This document shows, piece after piece, positions 27,201 to 42,200 of a DNA stretch of 64,000 nucleotides. Position numbers and translations under genes: made by a program. The DNA comes from Micropterix aruncella (lineage: Eukaryota > Arthropoda > Insecta > Lepidoptera > Micropterigidae): NCBI GenBank assembly GCA_944548615.1, contig OX155978.1:9366031-9430030 (forward strand). The letters run 5' to 3'. Numbering within the stretch: position 1 is the stretch's first letter; each line of letters starts with the position of its first letter. The notes below the pieces were generated by a model. That model was not told where the DNA came from and searched no databases. It was given only the letters and a program-made list of their open reading frames with translations.

Positions 27201-30200
27201 TACAGCTTTTCTCTAGAACTTAATCATATATCTCCGTTCGTTAGAAACGTTTTCGTTCGACCGTTTTATCCGACTTACTTTGGAAATCCGACTACCACGA
27301 AAAAGTCTTTTCGTTTTTCGGATTAATATATAGCCTATAACACTCGCAAATAACGTGGCTTTCTATTGGTAAAAGAATTTTAAAAATCGGTTCAGTAGAA
27401 CCAGAGATTACTTCCTACAACGTCACAAACTTTACCTCTTTATAATATTAGTATAGATTTCTGGCTGATTTCAACTAGATTAAATACGTCCTATTGAGAC
27501 AATCTTGAATGAAAGACAGTCATTCTCGCCTAAAATAAAATAAATGAGCCATCTCACACCACTGATAATATTATTTTATGATAATACGTGTTATCACATG
27601 ATATTTTATAAACATACAACACATAGCTGATGTAATAGGGCTATTAATCTTACACTAATATACGCGATAACATGTCAGACGTTAAAATATAGGCCAGGTT
27701 AAAGACATCATTACACAATTTTCTAAACAAGTAATTCCTTCTTGCTTCTTATATTATTATCATGTGGTGTATTTTGTTTCCTGGAATAAAGTCACCAAGT
27801 CTGTTTAGCCTTTAACCCTTAGAAAGCCAGTCATGGCAATAATTTTTTTCTATCTTGAATTTTAATGTATTAAAAGTGTCCTAAACATTTTTTTTTGAGA
27901 AAATTAACAATGCTTTGATATTAAATATAGCAATGAAATAAATTGCATGTATATTGTTTCATTTCTCAGAAATTATACTTTAGATTATTTAGTTTTTAAA
28001 AGCGGTAAAAACAATAGTTGAAAACAAAAGCGGTAAAAACAGTAGATTATTTAGTTTTTAGAAGTTTCGAAAAAACAATAAATTGTTTTTTCGAGATGAA
28101 TACTAATATATACGTTTTGAACCCCTCCCACCCCCCGTTTAATTAGGACCATTTCCAGACTAAGGTCTGTCTGTGTATATGTGTGTGTGTGTATTCCTTC
28201 GTAGCGCCCAAACTAATTTATTTTCGAAACTATGTCAAACGCCTTGGCGAAATCACCCAATCGACTACATTTACCTTTATTTCAGGGCCAACGTCTTACT
28301 AAAGAGGATGTGGAATATGGAGATCAGTCCATTTTCATCAAGCGAGTCACCAAAGAACATTCCGGCATTTACCAATGCCTGGCATCTAATGGCGTTGGAC
28401 AGCCAGCCCATGGAGCAGTGGACATTAAAATTTTATGTGAGTATTAAGTCAAATTAGGTAAAAAACAGACAGAATCTTTTGTGGTCTGGGACTGCATGTA
28501 GGAGCTCAACAAATTGGAAAAATCCAACAAAATCACCCTAATATGGATACCGGGTCACCAAGGCATACCCGGCAACGAAGAGGCCGACAGACTGGCAAAA
28601 CTGGGCCCACTGGAATGCCCGGTGGAGCCAGTTGTAGGGGCCCCCTTCGCTACAGGTAAGAAATCGAAATCATCAGGGACTGCTTGGAGCAGGAACATCG
28701 GGCTTCCTGGAAACAGAGCCAGGGATGTCGCCAGGCAAAAGCCATGATGGAGCAACTACTACAGAAGAAAACCAAGGCCCTACTTGACATGAGCAAGAAG
28801 AACCTTAGAACCACTATCGATCTCCTCACCGGAAACATGACCCTTAGAGCTTATCTATTCAACCTTGGCTTGACCGAAAGCAAGGACTGCCGAATATGTG
28901 GCGAGGAACCTGAAGACAGTTTACTGGGACGAGCCTTTCTCGAACCCAGCGATCTGCCCAACTTGAAGGTCAGTGATATACTTGGACTGGTAAGAAGTAC
29001 CGGGCTACTAGCTGACCACTGACCTAACCACACAGTGGGTAGTTACAAAAGACCTTACAGATCTAGGTGACATCAAGGGCTGGAAACAAGCCCCCCACTC
29101 TATCTACCACTACATTTACTACTCCTACAAGTCAAATTAGGCTAATAGGCATCTATGGCATAGTATACCAAACAGTAGGTTTACTCTCGAGCTACAGGGC
29201 AATGTGGGAAGAGGATGCGAGGAATGTGGGCAGAGGGGTACGTCTTGACGAACGCCTTTGGTTAGCGTTACGCGCAGGTAAAGGCTGGTGAGATTTTTCG
29301 AATGCTTCCATATCCGCATGGGCCGAGTAGCGGACATCTGGCGTCCATATCCGAGCCCTTAGAATTTCAGTTTTCTTATAAGAGAAGCTACTGTCTGGTA
29401 TACTGACTGTGTCTATGAGGAGCTAATGGGCACTTGCAGAGTAGGCCACGAAGATCCATTCTGTTCAGGGTTGGTCACACTAACAGGTCAACACCCATCC
29501 GGCGGCCTGCACGCATGAGGTGCGAGCCCGGGTAGGACTCTGGCCTTAGAGCTAGTTTTCCCTAGGAATCAACCTCCGGCGCTCCTGGACAGTCTGCGCA
29601 CCGTGCAGCGTAAGCCAATCGATTGTGCACTCTGACTAACAGTCGGGGGAGTCTGAAAGCAGTACTCTATAGAGCGGGGGTGGTTGCGGACCTTACGGCG
29701 ACTGCTCTTGAAACGACCATCGGCTACCCGATCCTGGGTGAACAGCCGGGCAAAGGATGCTGTGGTCCGCGATAGATTCAGTATACACCGTTTAACCGCT
29801 TCGTAAGGGAGAGGATCGCGCAAGTGACCTCGAACTCGTAGCCAATTGAGAGACTGGAGTAATATGGTCGCAATTGGAAGTAAGGGCGTTAGTGTAAGCC
29901 TGCTGGGTAACACTCCTGGCTATCTCACGTTGGCCTTTTACGGGCATGTGGTGGAGCTTGACGATGGACTGTTTTTGTCCAAGTCTTCTGCTCTTACTCC
30001 AGGTTGATAGAACGACTAATCGTTAAAACTTACTGAGGATTCCTGAGGGTTGTTTAATATCACCTCTGCTTTTCAATGTTTACTCGTTTATATTCCCTGT
30101 ATAATTCCTTCTGTTCTTCCTTGGCGGAGGCTAAAGTGCAGAGTACAATTAGCATTTTGAAAGAAATAAATAAAATAAAATACAAACGGAGCTGCCATGG

Positions 30201-33200
30201 AATTCACCGAGCGAAGTCGGGCCCATCATATAGTGTTATTACACTTCTGGGGGGTGAGCAGTGGATTCCGGACTAACGACCGGCTGTGGTAGGTTTACAA
30301 CTGCTGTCTTGCAACACATGAGCGTTCAACTTACCCCCCATTCACTCCCCATTCGAAGCGATAGAATAATTCAAGTCGATAGAATCAAGTGGCTCATGAC
30401 GAAAAGTAGAAGCCAATGCGAAGAAATGGTGACTCACATCCTGATGTAGGCCATATTTGTTACTTGATACTTGACAATAAATACATTTAGTTGATTATGT
30501 TTAAAACAAATTAATAATATAATAATTCTCCTGTCCACCCTAGAACGGGCTAGTCCCAGTTGGGTGACAGAATCAAATAAGCAAAAGGTTAAGGTTTTAC
30601 CATTCGGTTCCTGTTAATTTTTGTAAGCAAATCAATGTTTTATAGTAATTAATTCTTAAATAAATAAATAAATAAATACTAAATAATTAGAGTTCATTTT
30701 TTATGTTCACAATAAGAAACCATTTTAACCTACTTAATTTATTGGTCAATTTATTTGTTTATTTCTTAACAGATTTATTTATTTACCTATTTAAATATTT
30801 GAATATTTTCTTATGTATATATATAATATTAGTCTTTTTTTTATACATGTATATATTTATATATTTACCTTTTAATTTTTAAGAATGAATGAACGATCCG
30901 AATGAATGAAAAAAAAAGTCACTATGTCTTAATTTCAATCACCCAAGAACAGACATACAATCTAGTGGGGTGATAAAATCCACACACATGTAATATTATC
31001 TGCTTTGCAAAGAAAAAGTTGTAAAAAATATTATTACACGGCTCGGTGGTATAGTGGTTAGGTCGCCTGATCTTACGAGTAAATTGTAAGGTCCCGGGTT
31101 CGATTCCCGGCTGGGTCACCATTTTCCGTTTGGATCAAATCAACGGAATTGCATTTTCAATTCAGTCGATCGAATGCAATAACAAGACACACATACACAT
31201 GTTACACGCACACATACATATAAACACGTCACAGTAGGGTTGGTTGTAAGCGATTATCATATGACAATAAACCCGCCCATTGTGAAACTTCACAATTAAG
31301 AGTAGAAACAAACAAAGAAATTTTAACAAACAAATTTATGCCTTTGTTTTGCCAAAATCTTTTTTTTTTTTAGGTAAGTATTTGATTATTTTATAAAAAA
31401 AAATATATATTTAAGGTAGTAGGTACTACACATACATATGTTTTACAAACTTTTACTTTCCTGGGAAAAGTAGAAAAAAGAGGGAAAGTATTGTGAATGC
31501 ACTAAATTACTTTTCGAGATGAAGACGAAAATATCCATTTTGAGCTCCCCTGAGAAAATTAAGATCATTTCCAGATGGAAGTATGTCAGTGATAGCAACC
31601 AAGAACTTACTCCGAGCTGAAATTGAGCTGGAATTTGGCATGCAGGTATTATTTGGTGTCGGCAAGAGTTGAATAAATACCAATTAAAATAGGTCCACCA
31701 GGGGGGCGGACTAGTCATATAAATCTGTGAGGGACCACCCCTCACAAAACTCCAAATTGTTCGGTGTGAGGTGGTGGTATCAACTTACGAGTTATCTCCG
31801 TATTGAAAGGCGGTTTTGAATGAAGTAGAAGGAATTTATTGATCGAAGGTTTGATATTGTCAGTTATAACGCTTCCCGAACAGGTTATGTTGACGCGAGT
31901 GTGTAGATGCGCGACTGCGGTTACGAGGATATATAGATGATGGATTGTATGTGTGCTCCTAGTATCTTGTACTGGGCACGGCTTGAGTCTGTGGGATTAC
32001 AGACTGATGCTTCGTGACTAGGGAGGATAAGGAAAGGAAACCAAGGAGCCGGATTCGTTGACACACCTCGTGAGAAGGGTACCGAATATGCCGTCGCAAC
32101 CTTGGGGGAAGGCGATCACTCGGGGAATGATACTTTGGTTGCTTTTTCGCCAGTTTATATAGGCCGATAAATGATGCAATCCAAAATATTGCGAGTAAAA
32201 GTATTGTTTCATCGTGCTGATTCATGGCTGCACGGGTTAAAATAATAGCTGAATTGTGTCAGTGGATTTCACTGGAAATCAATGCATTTGTTGATCGCAT
32301 GTAATGGACTTAAGGTCCGTTACAAATCTCAAATTATTGTACTTAGAGATTTAAAATTTGTTAGAGCCTTGTTGGGCCGAAATCACATTGTGAAAGTTTG
32401 GTTGGAATACCTCATATACAAGCTACATTAAAAATATTGAAATAACGTCATAAGTTTGAATGATTATCGTGCGATGACGTCGTTCGTCGGTGATATGATT
32501 GTTGGTGCGTCCGCAGGGTCAGGGCCCGGGAGCCGGTCCCGGCCCGACGGGTGCAGAAGCCGGGTGACGCCCCTTGCCGCGCACCTCGCCATATTAACCC
32601 ATTTACAACGATCGTTATAAAGATCAAAAAAAGTATGGGGAGTACCCTCAATTTAAAAATATTAACGAACAGATAACTTTTGCTTATTGTTTACCAATCG
32701 CCACAGTGATTGTTTCACAGTGTTTCAGTGCATAGATATTCGGTGCATAAAATAGAAAAGTACTTCAAAATTATAATCATAATATAATTATATTATGATC
32801 ATAATTTTGAAGTGCTTTTACTATTTTAATTCGTATTAGCGTAATTAACTTTCACTATGTCTTCAAAGCGGTAACTGTTTAACCCTTCAGGGTTCGGCCC
32901 CTCAGCCGATTGACAATTTCCTGTCCCAAAAATTTTTAGTAAAAATTAGTAAAAAAAAATTATTACGACACTGTCTAATCAAAACCTTAATTACTGCCAA
33001 ACCACTGTACCCATAATTAAAATGAAACATATTAACATAATAAAACATAATAAAATAAAACAAATTAAATTAAAATAAAACTAAAACGGGGCCGTCACGC
33101 TGAATCGTGTTTTGGCCGATATCGGCCAATCGGGGCTTGAGGGGTTAAGCGGTAAGCTTGTGATTGAAATTTATTTTATGCACGTTTTTTTATAAATGTA

Positions 33201-36200
33201 TGACCTAGATATGTAGATATAGATCATATAGATAAATAGATAATAAAGCCTTTTTAATAGTAATAACTGTGTTTCTTTAATTTTTAATAGGATACAATCG
33301 ATACAGTAGTAGTTATATAAGCGTTAACCTACCTGCCTATTACTACTGACCGTTACAACGATCCGCATTTTCCGAGCTTTCCTGAAACTCAGTTTTTTTT
33401 TGTATTTTTACATGTTTACTTTATGCATCAAGGTAATAATACTAAAAAACTACTGTGATACGAGATAAAAAAAGTTTCAGTAACAACTGGGTTAACGCCA
33501 TCTGTTGGCAATCAAACTGCCCCGTCTGAGGTGTCGAAATGGAACCCAGCCGGGTTGAGAGATTTTCGACTCGATTTTCGACTCATCGATTTCATTTATT
33601 ATTATTATTATTAATTCTGGACAGGCAGCTTTGCTGATATGTCCAGATAAGATCTTTTAAAGCTGAACATTATTAACAATATAATATAGACAATATTAAC
33701 ATGTTTTTAGGTACGAATCGAGTATGTTTTGAAATTGATTGACAGAGCTTGCACTAATCACTTCAAGTGGTAGTTTATTCCACATGTCTACCACTCTATT
33801 TTGCAGAACGTTCTTAACCCTTCAGGCCTCGGCCCCACAGACGATTGACAAATTGCTGCCCCAAAAAAATTTAGTAAAAATTAGTAAAATAATTGAATTA
33901 CGACACTGTCTCATCAAAATATTAATTACTGCCAAACCACTGTATCAATAATTAAAATGAAACATATTAAGGTAATAAAACATAATAAAATTAAACAAAT
34001 TAAATTAAAATAAAATTCAAACATCACGCTGAATCGTATTGTGGCCGATATCGACCAATCAGGGCTTGAGGGGTTAAGAGGATTAAATTTAAATTTTGCA
34101 CGGTTAAGTTTTTTGTTGTTGACCTCGAAGATTTGTGTTGACGTTGAATTTGTAAATATTCTTCAGTCCAGGTACATCGTAATAATCTGTTTTTTTTTTA
34201 AATATTTATTTATTAGTTTCAAATATTATTCAAGAGCTTTACAGACGAATCCAATTTGCCCTTGAATATTAAATCTAGAGTGTAAGTCTAAAAATAAATA
34301 AATTACATAACTAAATTAATGCTAACATTCAACAAGAAAAAAACATAAAAATATAAAACTAAATAAAAGACAGATTTTGATAAACATGAGATAGCAGGGA
34401 GTTGCCTTTTTAGCTGCCAAAGGGAGATACAAAAGATGTCTATTTCTGTGGGTAAGGATACAGAATTTTATATGTCTCAATCAGGTCCCCTCTTTGTCTT
34501 CTTTGTTTGAGAGTAGTAATTCCAAGTAATTCTAAGCGATCTTCATAATTCCTATTCTTCAGGCCTACTGGCATTTTGGTTCCCTTCGCTGAATCTTTTC
34601 CAGGATATCTACATCTTTGCATAAGTAGGAACTCCAGAGCTGATAGCCATACTCAAGAATAGGTCTTGTGAGGGACCACCCCTCACTAGACTCCAGGTTA
34701 TTCGGTGTGAGGTGGTGGTGTCAACTTGCGGGTTATCTCCGTATTAAAAGGCGATTTTGAGTGAATCAGAAGGTATTTATTGAATTGACGCGGATGAAGT
34801 GACTCGCGGAATGGATGAGTTTTCGAGGATGTGAGGATAAGGATTTTACTTGTGCTCCTAGTATCTCGTACCGGGCACTGCTCAAGTCTGTGGGAATGCA
34901 GACTGATATGCCGTCGCAACCTTGGGGGAGGTGATCACTCGAAGAATGATACTTTGGTTGCTTTTTCGCCGGTTTATATAGGCCGATAAATGATGCAATC
35001 CAAAATATTCCGAGTAAAAGTATTGTTTCATGCTGATTCATCGCTGCACGAGGTAGCAAAATAGCTGAATTTGTGTCAGTGTATTTCACTGGAAATCAAT
35101 GCATTTGTTGATTGCATGTGACGGTACTTAAGGGCCGTTGCAGTCTTACATATGCCTTGTAGATCTTGATAAGAACCTCTATTGACAGATGTTGGAAAGC
35201 CTTCCGTATTAGATATTTATAAAATTTATGTTTAGATAAAATCAGCCCTTGTCTGCTTGCCGGGAAAATCTTGGAGTGACACAACTATTTTTTTAATTTC
35301 CAGACGCCCCTCAGGTCCATATCCGGAAGACCGTGGTTAATACTGCTGAAGGATTTGAAACCGAACTGTCTTGCGGCGTACATTCTGAACCTGGGTAAGA
35401 ATAAAATAAAATTGATCTTTTTATGCGTTTCGAAGGGTCATCTCCCATTACATACACAAATCTTGATGATATTGCAACTTGGAAATAACTTTTTTATTTT
35501 TATTTTTATTGCAATAAACATGTCAATATTACAGTACATTAAGTCGTTGAAAGGTGATTTATATATTTATTTTGCTTATTCACTCATTGCTAATCAACGA
35601 AAAACCAATGCATGCACTGAAAAGTTAAATTAATAAAGATATCAACTATAGTACGGGCGAAAGGAACGTTCCGGTGAGGCAATAAATCATTAGGCCGGGC
35701 CCGCCCTTTTTACTACCTGTTTTTTATTTATTTGTTGAGTGGGGCTTTTCTAGGGTCTTTATGGGCCTTGTAACACTGCGACCATTGCTGATCTATTGTG
35801 TTCGCCACCTACTATAGTTCTGCGCTAAACCTTGTGTCATTTAAGAACCGCAGCAGGCTTTTGGCGCCAGATTGTTTTACCTCCTCAAGTTGGAGGTAAT
35901 GACCACCCAAGTGGGTGTATCTTTTACGCATCAGCGGGCCACACTCGCACATGAGGTGCTGGGGAGTTTCCTCTGCTCCTTGGCAGAACCTGCACATTTT
36001 TGTGTCTCTGAGCTTGAGGTTGAACATGTGTTTGTTCAGGCCACAATGCCCCGTGAGCGCCCTCACCAGTATGCGTAGATTGTTTCTATTTAGCGACAAG
36101 GCCTCACGGGCCGTCTTACGGTTGTAAGCCTTAATTAGCGTTTTGGAATGATTCAACCCTGATTGTTGATTGTTCAACAGTGGTTGACGGATTGTTCTAA

Positions 36201-39200
36201 ACATATTTGTTTGAGCATTAGGTATGCTAATAATACTACCTGTTAGTAGCGATGCGTGTCGGTTTTGATTAATCTAAGTCTCGTCGAGGTAAAATTGCAG
36301 TCAAGAATCGTTACTTCTTATCAAGTGGTCCATTTTTCTCAAAAAATCCATGCTGGCACAAAAACAAAAATGACAAAATGTTATGTATAAGGCACCGAGT
36401 CTGCATGTTAATATCACCCTTCAACTTCAATAGCTCCAGGTTAGAATATATGGTCCTCATTACTCAACTGATCGGAAACCTTGATGCCCAGCCCCAGGCT
36501 CAAATAAAAACATGGCTACGCAGGAACACCGACGAAACCCACCTTAACCCCTTGAGTATGATACGACCAAATCTGGTTCTGAAACAATTATCCGTTGAGT
36601 ATGATACGACCAGATCTGGTTCCGCGTTTTTTTCACTTCTTTGACGTTCTCATATTTATTCATAATTATCTAATTGTTTTACAAAATGATATTTCAATAT
36701 TCTATATTCGAAATTTCAATGCAATCATTGTGCAGTTGTTCTTTTTATGATTGGTGTAGTAGTTTCGTAGTTATAGTACTTTAAGGTCGATGTCGCCGAA
36801 AATCCTGCAAAAGAGACAGATGCATCCATGAAAATACCCATTTACTCCAAGGGTTAAAGAATGGAAAAAAAACGCAGGATGCAGGCAAACAAAGAATGCG
36901 GTTCCGGAAGCGCCTAAAAAACTTGCCCGCAATCTCACCAGATTAAAAAGGGACAAAATCCGTAAAGTCATAGGTACTATGACAGGCCACTGTCCCCTAA
37001 ACAAACACCTGTTTACCATAGGTGTGACAGACAGCCCGCTATGCAGAGGATGCATGGAGGAAGAAGAAACGCCACAGCATGTGCTCATGGAATGCGGGAG
37101 CGTGGCAGAGCAACGGGCAAGAATGCTACAATCTCCAGCATCTGTCCCGGAGGCCTGTAGCAACCCAAACAGGCTGCTAACCTTCTGGGACAGCCTGGGT
37201 TGGCTGGAGTAACATAAATAGAAACATGAGCCACGCACAACGGCCCAATCAAGAGGCCAAGTGCGGGAAATAGCCCAGGAAAACTAACTAACTAACTAAC
37301 TAACTACTCAACTGATAGGCAAGTTTAATCTGCGCAGTATTTTATAATATACATGTGTGGGACTCATTATTACAAGATGCCACGATAACTTTTTACTAAT
37401 GACTGTTTAGAAATTAATAATGACCTATGATATATCATGCTATGATAATCAGTTATCTATTAAGAACTCACATTAACATAATTAGGACATTAATTAATTA
37501 CTCTAATTATAAAATAATACTTAAACCGAAAATATTAATAAATATAGCAATCGTTACTATAATAAATGCAAATGTAATAATACTGTTTCATCGAGCAAGC
37601 GTAATTCATCAATAAGCAATATCGACGTTAGCCGCATCCTTGTTGACAGCTCGGTTTATTACCCCATCGGAACGTTCCTTTGGATCATACTTTAGTAACT
37701 ATACTTGTACAAATATAATGTCACTTAAAATACTAGCTATCATATAAGAATAATTACATACATGAATCCTATTAGATCTTTGCATTGAAAACTTCGATTT
37801 TTTTGTGATATTGAACATTTATTTCGATGCAAATTGGAAAGTGCATTTCATTCAATGTATTATCCATCGCTAGCTATGACGTTCTCCCATCTTTCTGGCA
37901 AGAGATAGATTCCCCGGCGGAAGAAGTCTTCGTCCTTGGAGGTTATCCACGAATCCAGCCATTTTTCAATATCCTCGAAAGACTGGAAGCGCTGCTCGGA
38001 AAGGCCATGGGCCATTGACCGGAACAAATAGTAGTCGGATGGCGCAATATCTGGGCGGACCGGGTCAGAGCATCTAAAGCTCAGAACATCTAAAATTATA
38101 CGATCTGAGCCTCACACGATATTTTCGTGTTTTCGGGTCATAGCATCTAAAATGAAGTAAATGCAGTGCTTTGCGATTTTAGACGCACTGAGCTTTAGAT
38201 GTTCTGCCCCTCCGTTATAATAAATTACATTTCAGTAAAAACGGGCAGAACATCTAAAGTAGCAACTAGGGTCAGAACATCTAAAATGTAGCAACCTGTG
38301 AATTATAACGGTCTGTCTGCTACCGAAAAATAGCGCTTTAGGGAACGTCAATTGTTGCCAGGTTTCCTCTGTTTTGAGATAATACGTAAATATAAAAATA
38401 ATATTAATTATTGTCCTGCAACCGAATATACTTGAATTTTGAAGGTGAGAGACGTTAAAAAACTAAATTATAATTAACGTATGGTCCTTCCTTCGATGTA
38501 GGAGCCTACTCTGCGATAGTTTTCATAGTTTCGGAAACCTAACACCAGATAAGATATCGGAAAACTTTCCGATATGCCTGGTAACACAACATCCATCTAT
38601 GACTGCTATTTATCAAATATCATTTAACCGTAAAAAGTAGCAGGAGCTATGTCACAGTCGTGATTTTTTAGATGTTCTGACCTGTTAAATGAAATCGATG
38701 TATTTATTTCATTTCGAAGGCGGCTCAGTACATCTAAAGGCCAGAGCATCTAATTTAGATGTTCTGCACCTCATCCGATATTATCGCGGTTTACGGGCCA
38801 GAGTATCTAAAATGCGTGCGTTTCGATTTTAGAAGCTCTGCGCTTTAGATGTTATGACCCGGACTCTATCTGGGGAGTACGGCGGGTGAGGTAGGATGTC
38901 CCAGCGAAGCGTTTCCAGGAAGTTCTTGACCTGCATCGCAACGTGTGGTCGAGCATGATCATGCTGAAAAATTACCTTGTCGTGCCTTTTAGCATATTCC
39001 GGCCGTTTTATCTTCACAGCATCGCTCAAATTCTTGAGCTGAACTCGATAGCGATCGCCCGTGATGGTTCCTCCCGGTTTCAGCAGCTCGTAATAGGTGA
39101 CACCCTTTTGATCCCACCGAATGCAAAGCATTCCTTGGATCCGTGGATGTGTCTCTTTGGCGTGACTGTTGAGGTTGATGGAAGTGATTCACCGGGGTAC

Positions 39201-42200
39201 GAGCGATATTTTTTGCATTTGGGGTTCTCGTAAAAGATCCACTTTTCGTCGCCGGTAATTATTCGGTGGATAAAACTTTTTTTTTTTGACGGCGAAGGAG
39301 CATTTAACATGTCATGAAACGTCTTTCGATGTCTCTTGGCTTCAACTCGTGAGGAACCCAATGCCCTTCCTTTTGAATGACTCCCGTGGATTTTAAACGT
39401 CTTGAAACGGTTGATGGATGAACATTAAGCACTTCAATTATCTTTGCCAGCGTCAGACTCGAATCTTCATGAAGTTTTGACTCCAATTCGGCTTTTTCAA
39501 ATTTTTGCTCCTGGCCTGGGCGCTCTTTGTCTTGCACATCGAAATCACCACTTAGAAACCAAGTCTCAACAGTCCTTTCTGTCGGAGTAAATCCCGGTAA
39601 ACCTCCAGCAGCAATCTATGGTATTCTGCGGCAGTTTTCGTAAGATGAAAGCAGAAAAGCATTGCTTCCCACAAATGACGTGTTGTCGGCTCAAATCTCG
39701 ACATCTTCGAAGCTAACAAAATTACCGTCGTTGATACTTCAACGAAATGACACAGACTGATAATTGAAGCTTAATGATGACGCTTTGACATGAAGTATTT
39801 TGCAATTTGGTAAATGACTAAAAATATAAGTTCCTAATAAAAAAAATACGTGTGGCACTCGGGGACTGCCGCGGTAAAGCTATTGCATAGCATTTTTAAC
39901 AACTTATGCAATTATAATTATTTATTTATTTTATTTTTTCTGATATCAGATAACTGCGCTCTATCGGAAAACGTTGAAATTATTCAGAATCATTTTCGGC
40001 TGCGGAAGCAATCGATTCGGAATAATTTAAACGTCTTCCGATAGAGCGCCGCGCACAAATTTTTTATTCGATAAAGCAAAAAACCGAATTATTCGAAAAA
40101 AATCGTAGATAAAAAGATAGATAATTATATTATCTTTAAAATGGTGCAGTTTTCATAATAATACGCCAGATAGTATTTGCGTAGTAGTCGTTTTTGTGTT
40201 CGGTTAGACATAATTTCACAAATTAATTACACTATGTAATATAAACAAAATCTAAAATATTCAAACCTAAGAATATTAGGAAAATGTTCTTGTTTAACAT
40301 ATATTTTTTTCAAATCGTAAGCAGTACTCGTTTAGACGTAATTATCAGTTTAAAATCATTAATTTTCATTAAGAAATTTCTTCATTCGGTCGCCGCGCTG
40401 GCCTAAGGCCCGCGATAAAAGCTATGCAATAGCTTAACAAAACACTTTCTTTTTTTGGGCAATCATGTTAATAATATGCATTCTAACAATTTGGTAAGAT
40501 AACTAAGATGGAAGACTGAGAATTGTAAACCTACTACTGAAATAAAAGGATTCAGGTTTTGAGATTTCGTTTCAAATAACAAGGGTTTTAATTTTATATA
40601 TTTTTTTTCTCAGATCTATCATCCAATGGACCAAAGATGGCCAGATCATCGAGAACACGGGTGCAACAAGAATCACTACTCACGGAAACGGTCAACGCTC
40701 TAACTTAAGAATACTACAAGTCAGACCTGGCGATTTTGGCAAATACACATGCACGGTAATCTCAAATTAACTATAGCCATTGATTATAGAGCGCATAATT
40801 AAATAGGATAGAAAACGAATTTACCGCGTGAAATTTGTAGGACCCGACGTTTCGGTGACGTTGCAGCCGTCGTTGTCTAGGGTAGACTGAAGAGCTGTTA
40901 TTTCGTTGTTTTGCGGGTAGGCCGCAAGCCGCTGCCGCCACTGCGTAGGTTATAACGGTGGTGGGGGGCCGGGCTCCGAGCGCGGGAATTTTGAAAATCG
41001 GTCTTGCACACAACACTCACTGTATCCTGTTTTACGTCTTTGCGTTCGGCGTTCGGCGGCGAGAACATTTTAAGAAGAGGGTTCCACGTAGAAGAGAGTT
41101 TGTAGCCGTCGTCTCTATTGAAGTTCGGAGTTCTTCTTATTTCAATGGCTTCCCGGATCATGCGAGGAAAGTAGAATTGTTCCTTGGATAGAACAATGGG
41201 ATTTTGAAACTGCATCCAGTGGTTAAATCCTATTGTTCTATCCAAGGAACAATTCTACTTTCCTCGCATGATCCGGGAAGCCATTGAAATAAGAAGAACT
41301 CCGAACTTCAATAGAGACGACGGCTACAAACTCTCTTCTACGTGGAACCCTCTTCTTAAAATGTTCTCGCCGCCGAACGCCGAACGCAAAGATGTAAAAC
41401 AGGATACAGTGAGTGTTGTGTGCAAGACGGATTTTCAAAATTCCCGCGCTCCGAGCCCGGCCCCCCACCACCGTTATAACCTACGCAGTGGCGGCAGCGG
41501 TTTGCGGCCTACCCGCAAAACAACGGACTGACAGCTCTTCAGTCTACCCTAGACAACGGCGGCTGCAACGTCACCGAAACGTCGGGTCCTACAAATTTCA
41601 CGCGGTAAATTAATTTTCTATCCTATTTATAATGTCAAACAACCGCGATAGTCTTCGATTTTATATCGAATAATTAAAGTTTGAAAATCGAAGTGATAGC
41701 AGCATTAATTTTGAATGTTGCAAAATAAAATCGTAACTAGCTGAAACCCATCGAATTCGATGGTAACTTTATATTATCTTTGAATGTGTAACGGCCCTTA
41801 GGTACCGTCACATGCAATCAACTAATGCATTGATTTCCAGTGAAATATACTGACACAATTCAGCTATTATTTTAACTCGTCAGCGATGAATCAGCACGAT
41901 GAAAAAATACTTTTACTCGGAATATTTTGGATTGCATCATTTCCCGGCCTATATAAACCGACGAAAACGCAACCAAAGTATCATTCCTCGAGTGATCACC
42001 TCACCCAAGGTTGCGACGGCATACTCGGTACCCCTCTGACGAGGTCGCTCATCGAGTCCGGCCCCTTGGTTTCCTTTTCCGCCCTTTTCTGATCGAGAAG
42101 CATCAGTCTGCATTCCCACAGACTCGAGCAGTGCCCAGTCCGAGATACTAGGAGCACAAGTACAATCCTCATCCATACACCCATCGCGTCAATATTACCT

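Noticed and set aside
28173..28457. 94-codon ORF overlapping exon 6
   Set aside because: Shadow frame. The real coding phase is set by the splice junctions at 28286 and 28436.
32448..32651. 67-codon minus ORF in a GC patch
   Set aside because: No recognised domain. The frame is short and the GC patch looks like a repeat fragment of unknown type.
36979..37212. Small zinc-knuckle host protein
   Set aside because: It is the C-terminal end of an I/R1-group LINE, continuous with the segment before the TTAA MITE and followed by an (AACT)n tail.
38056..38866. CRISPR-like array of the CATCTAAA word
   Set aside because: The repeats are irregularly spaced and in both orientations within a TIR element of a eukaryotic genome.
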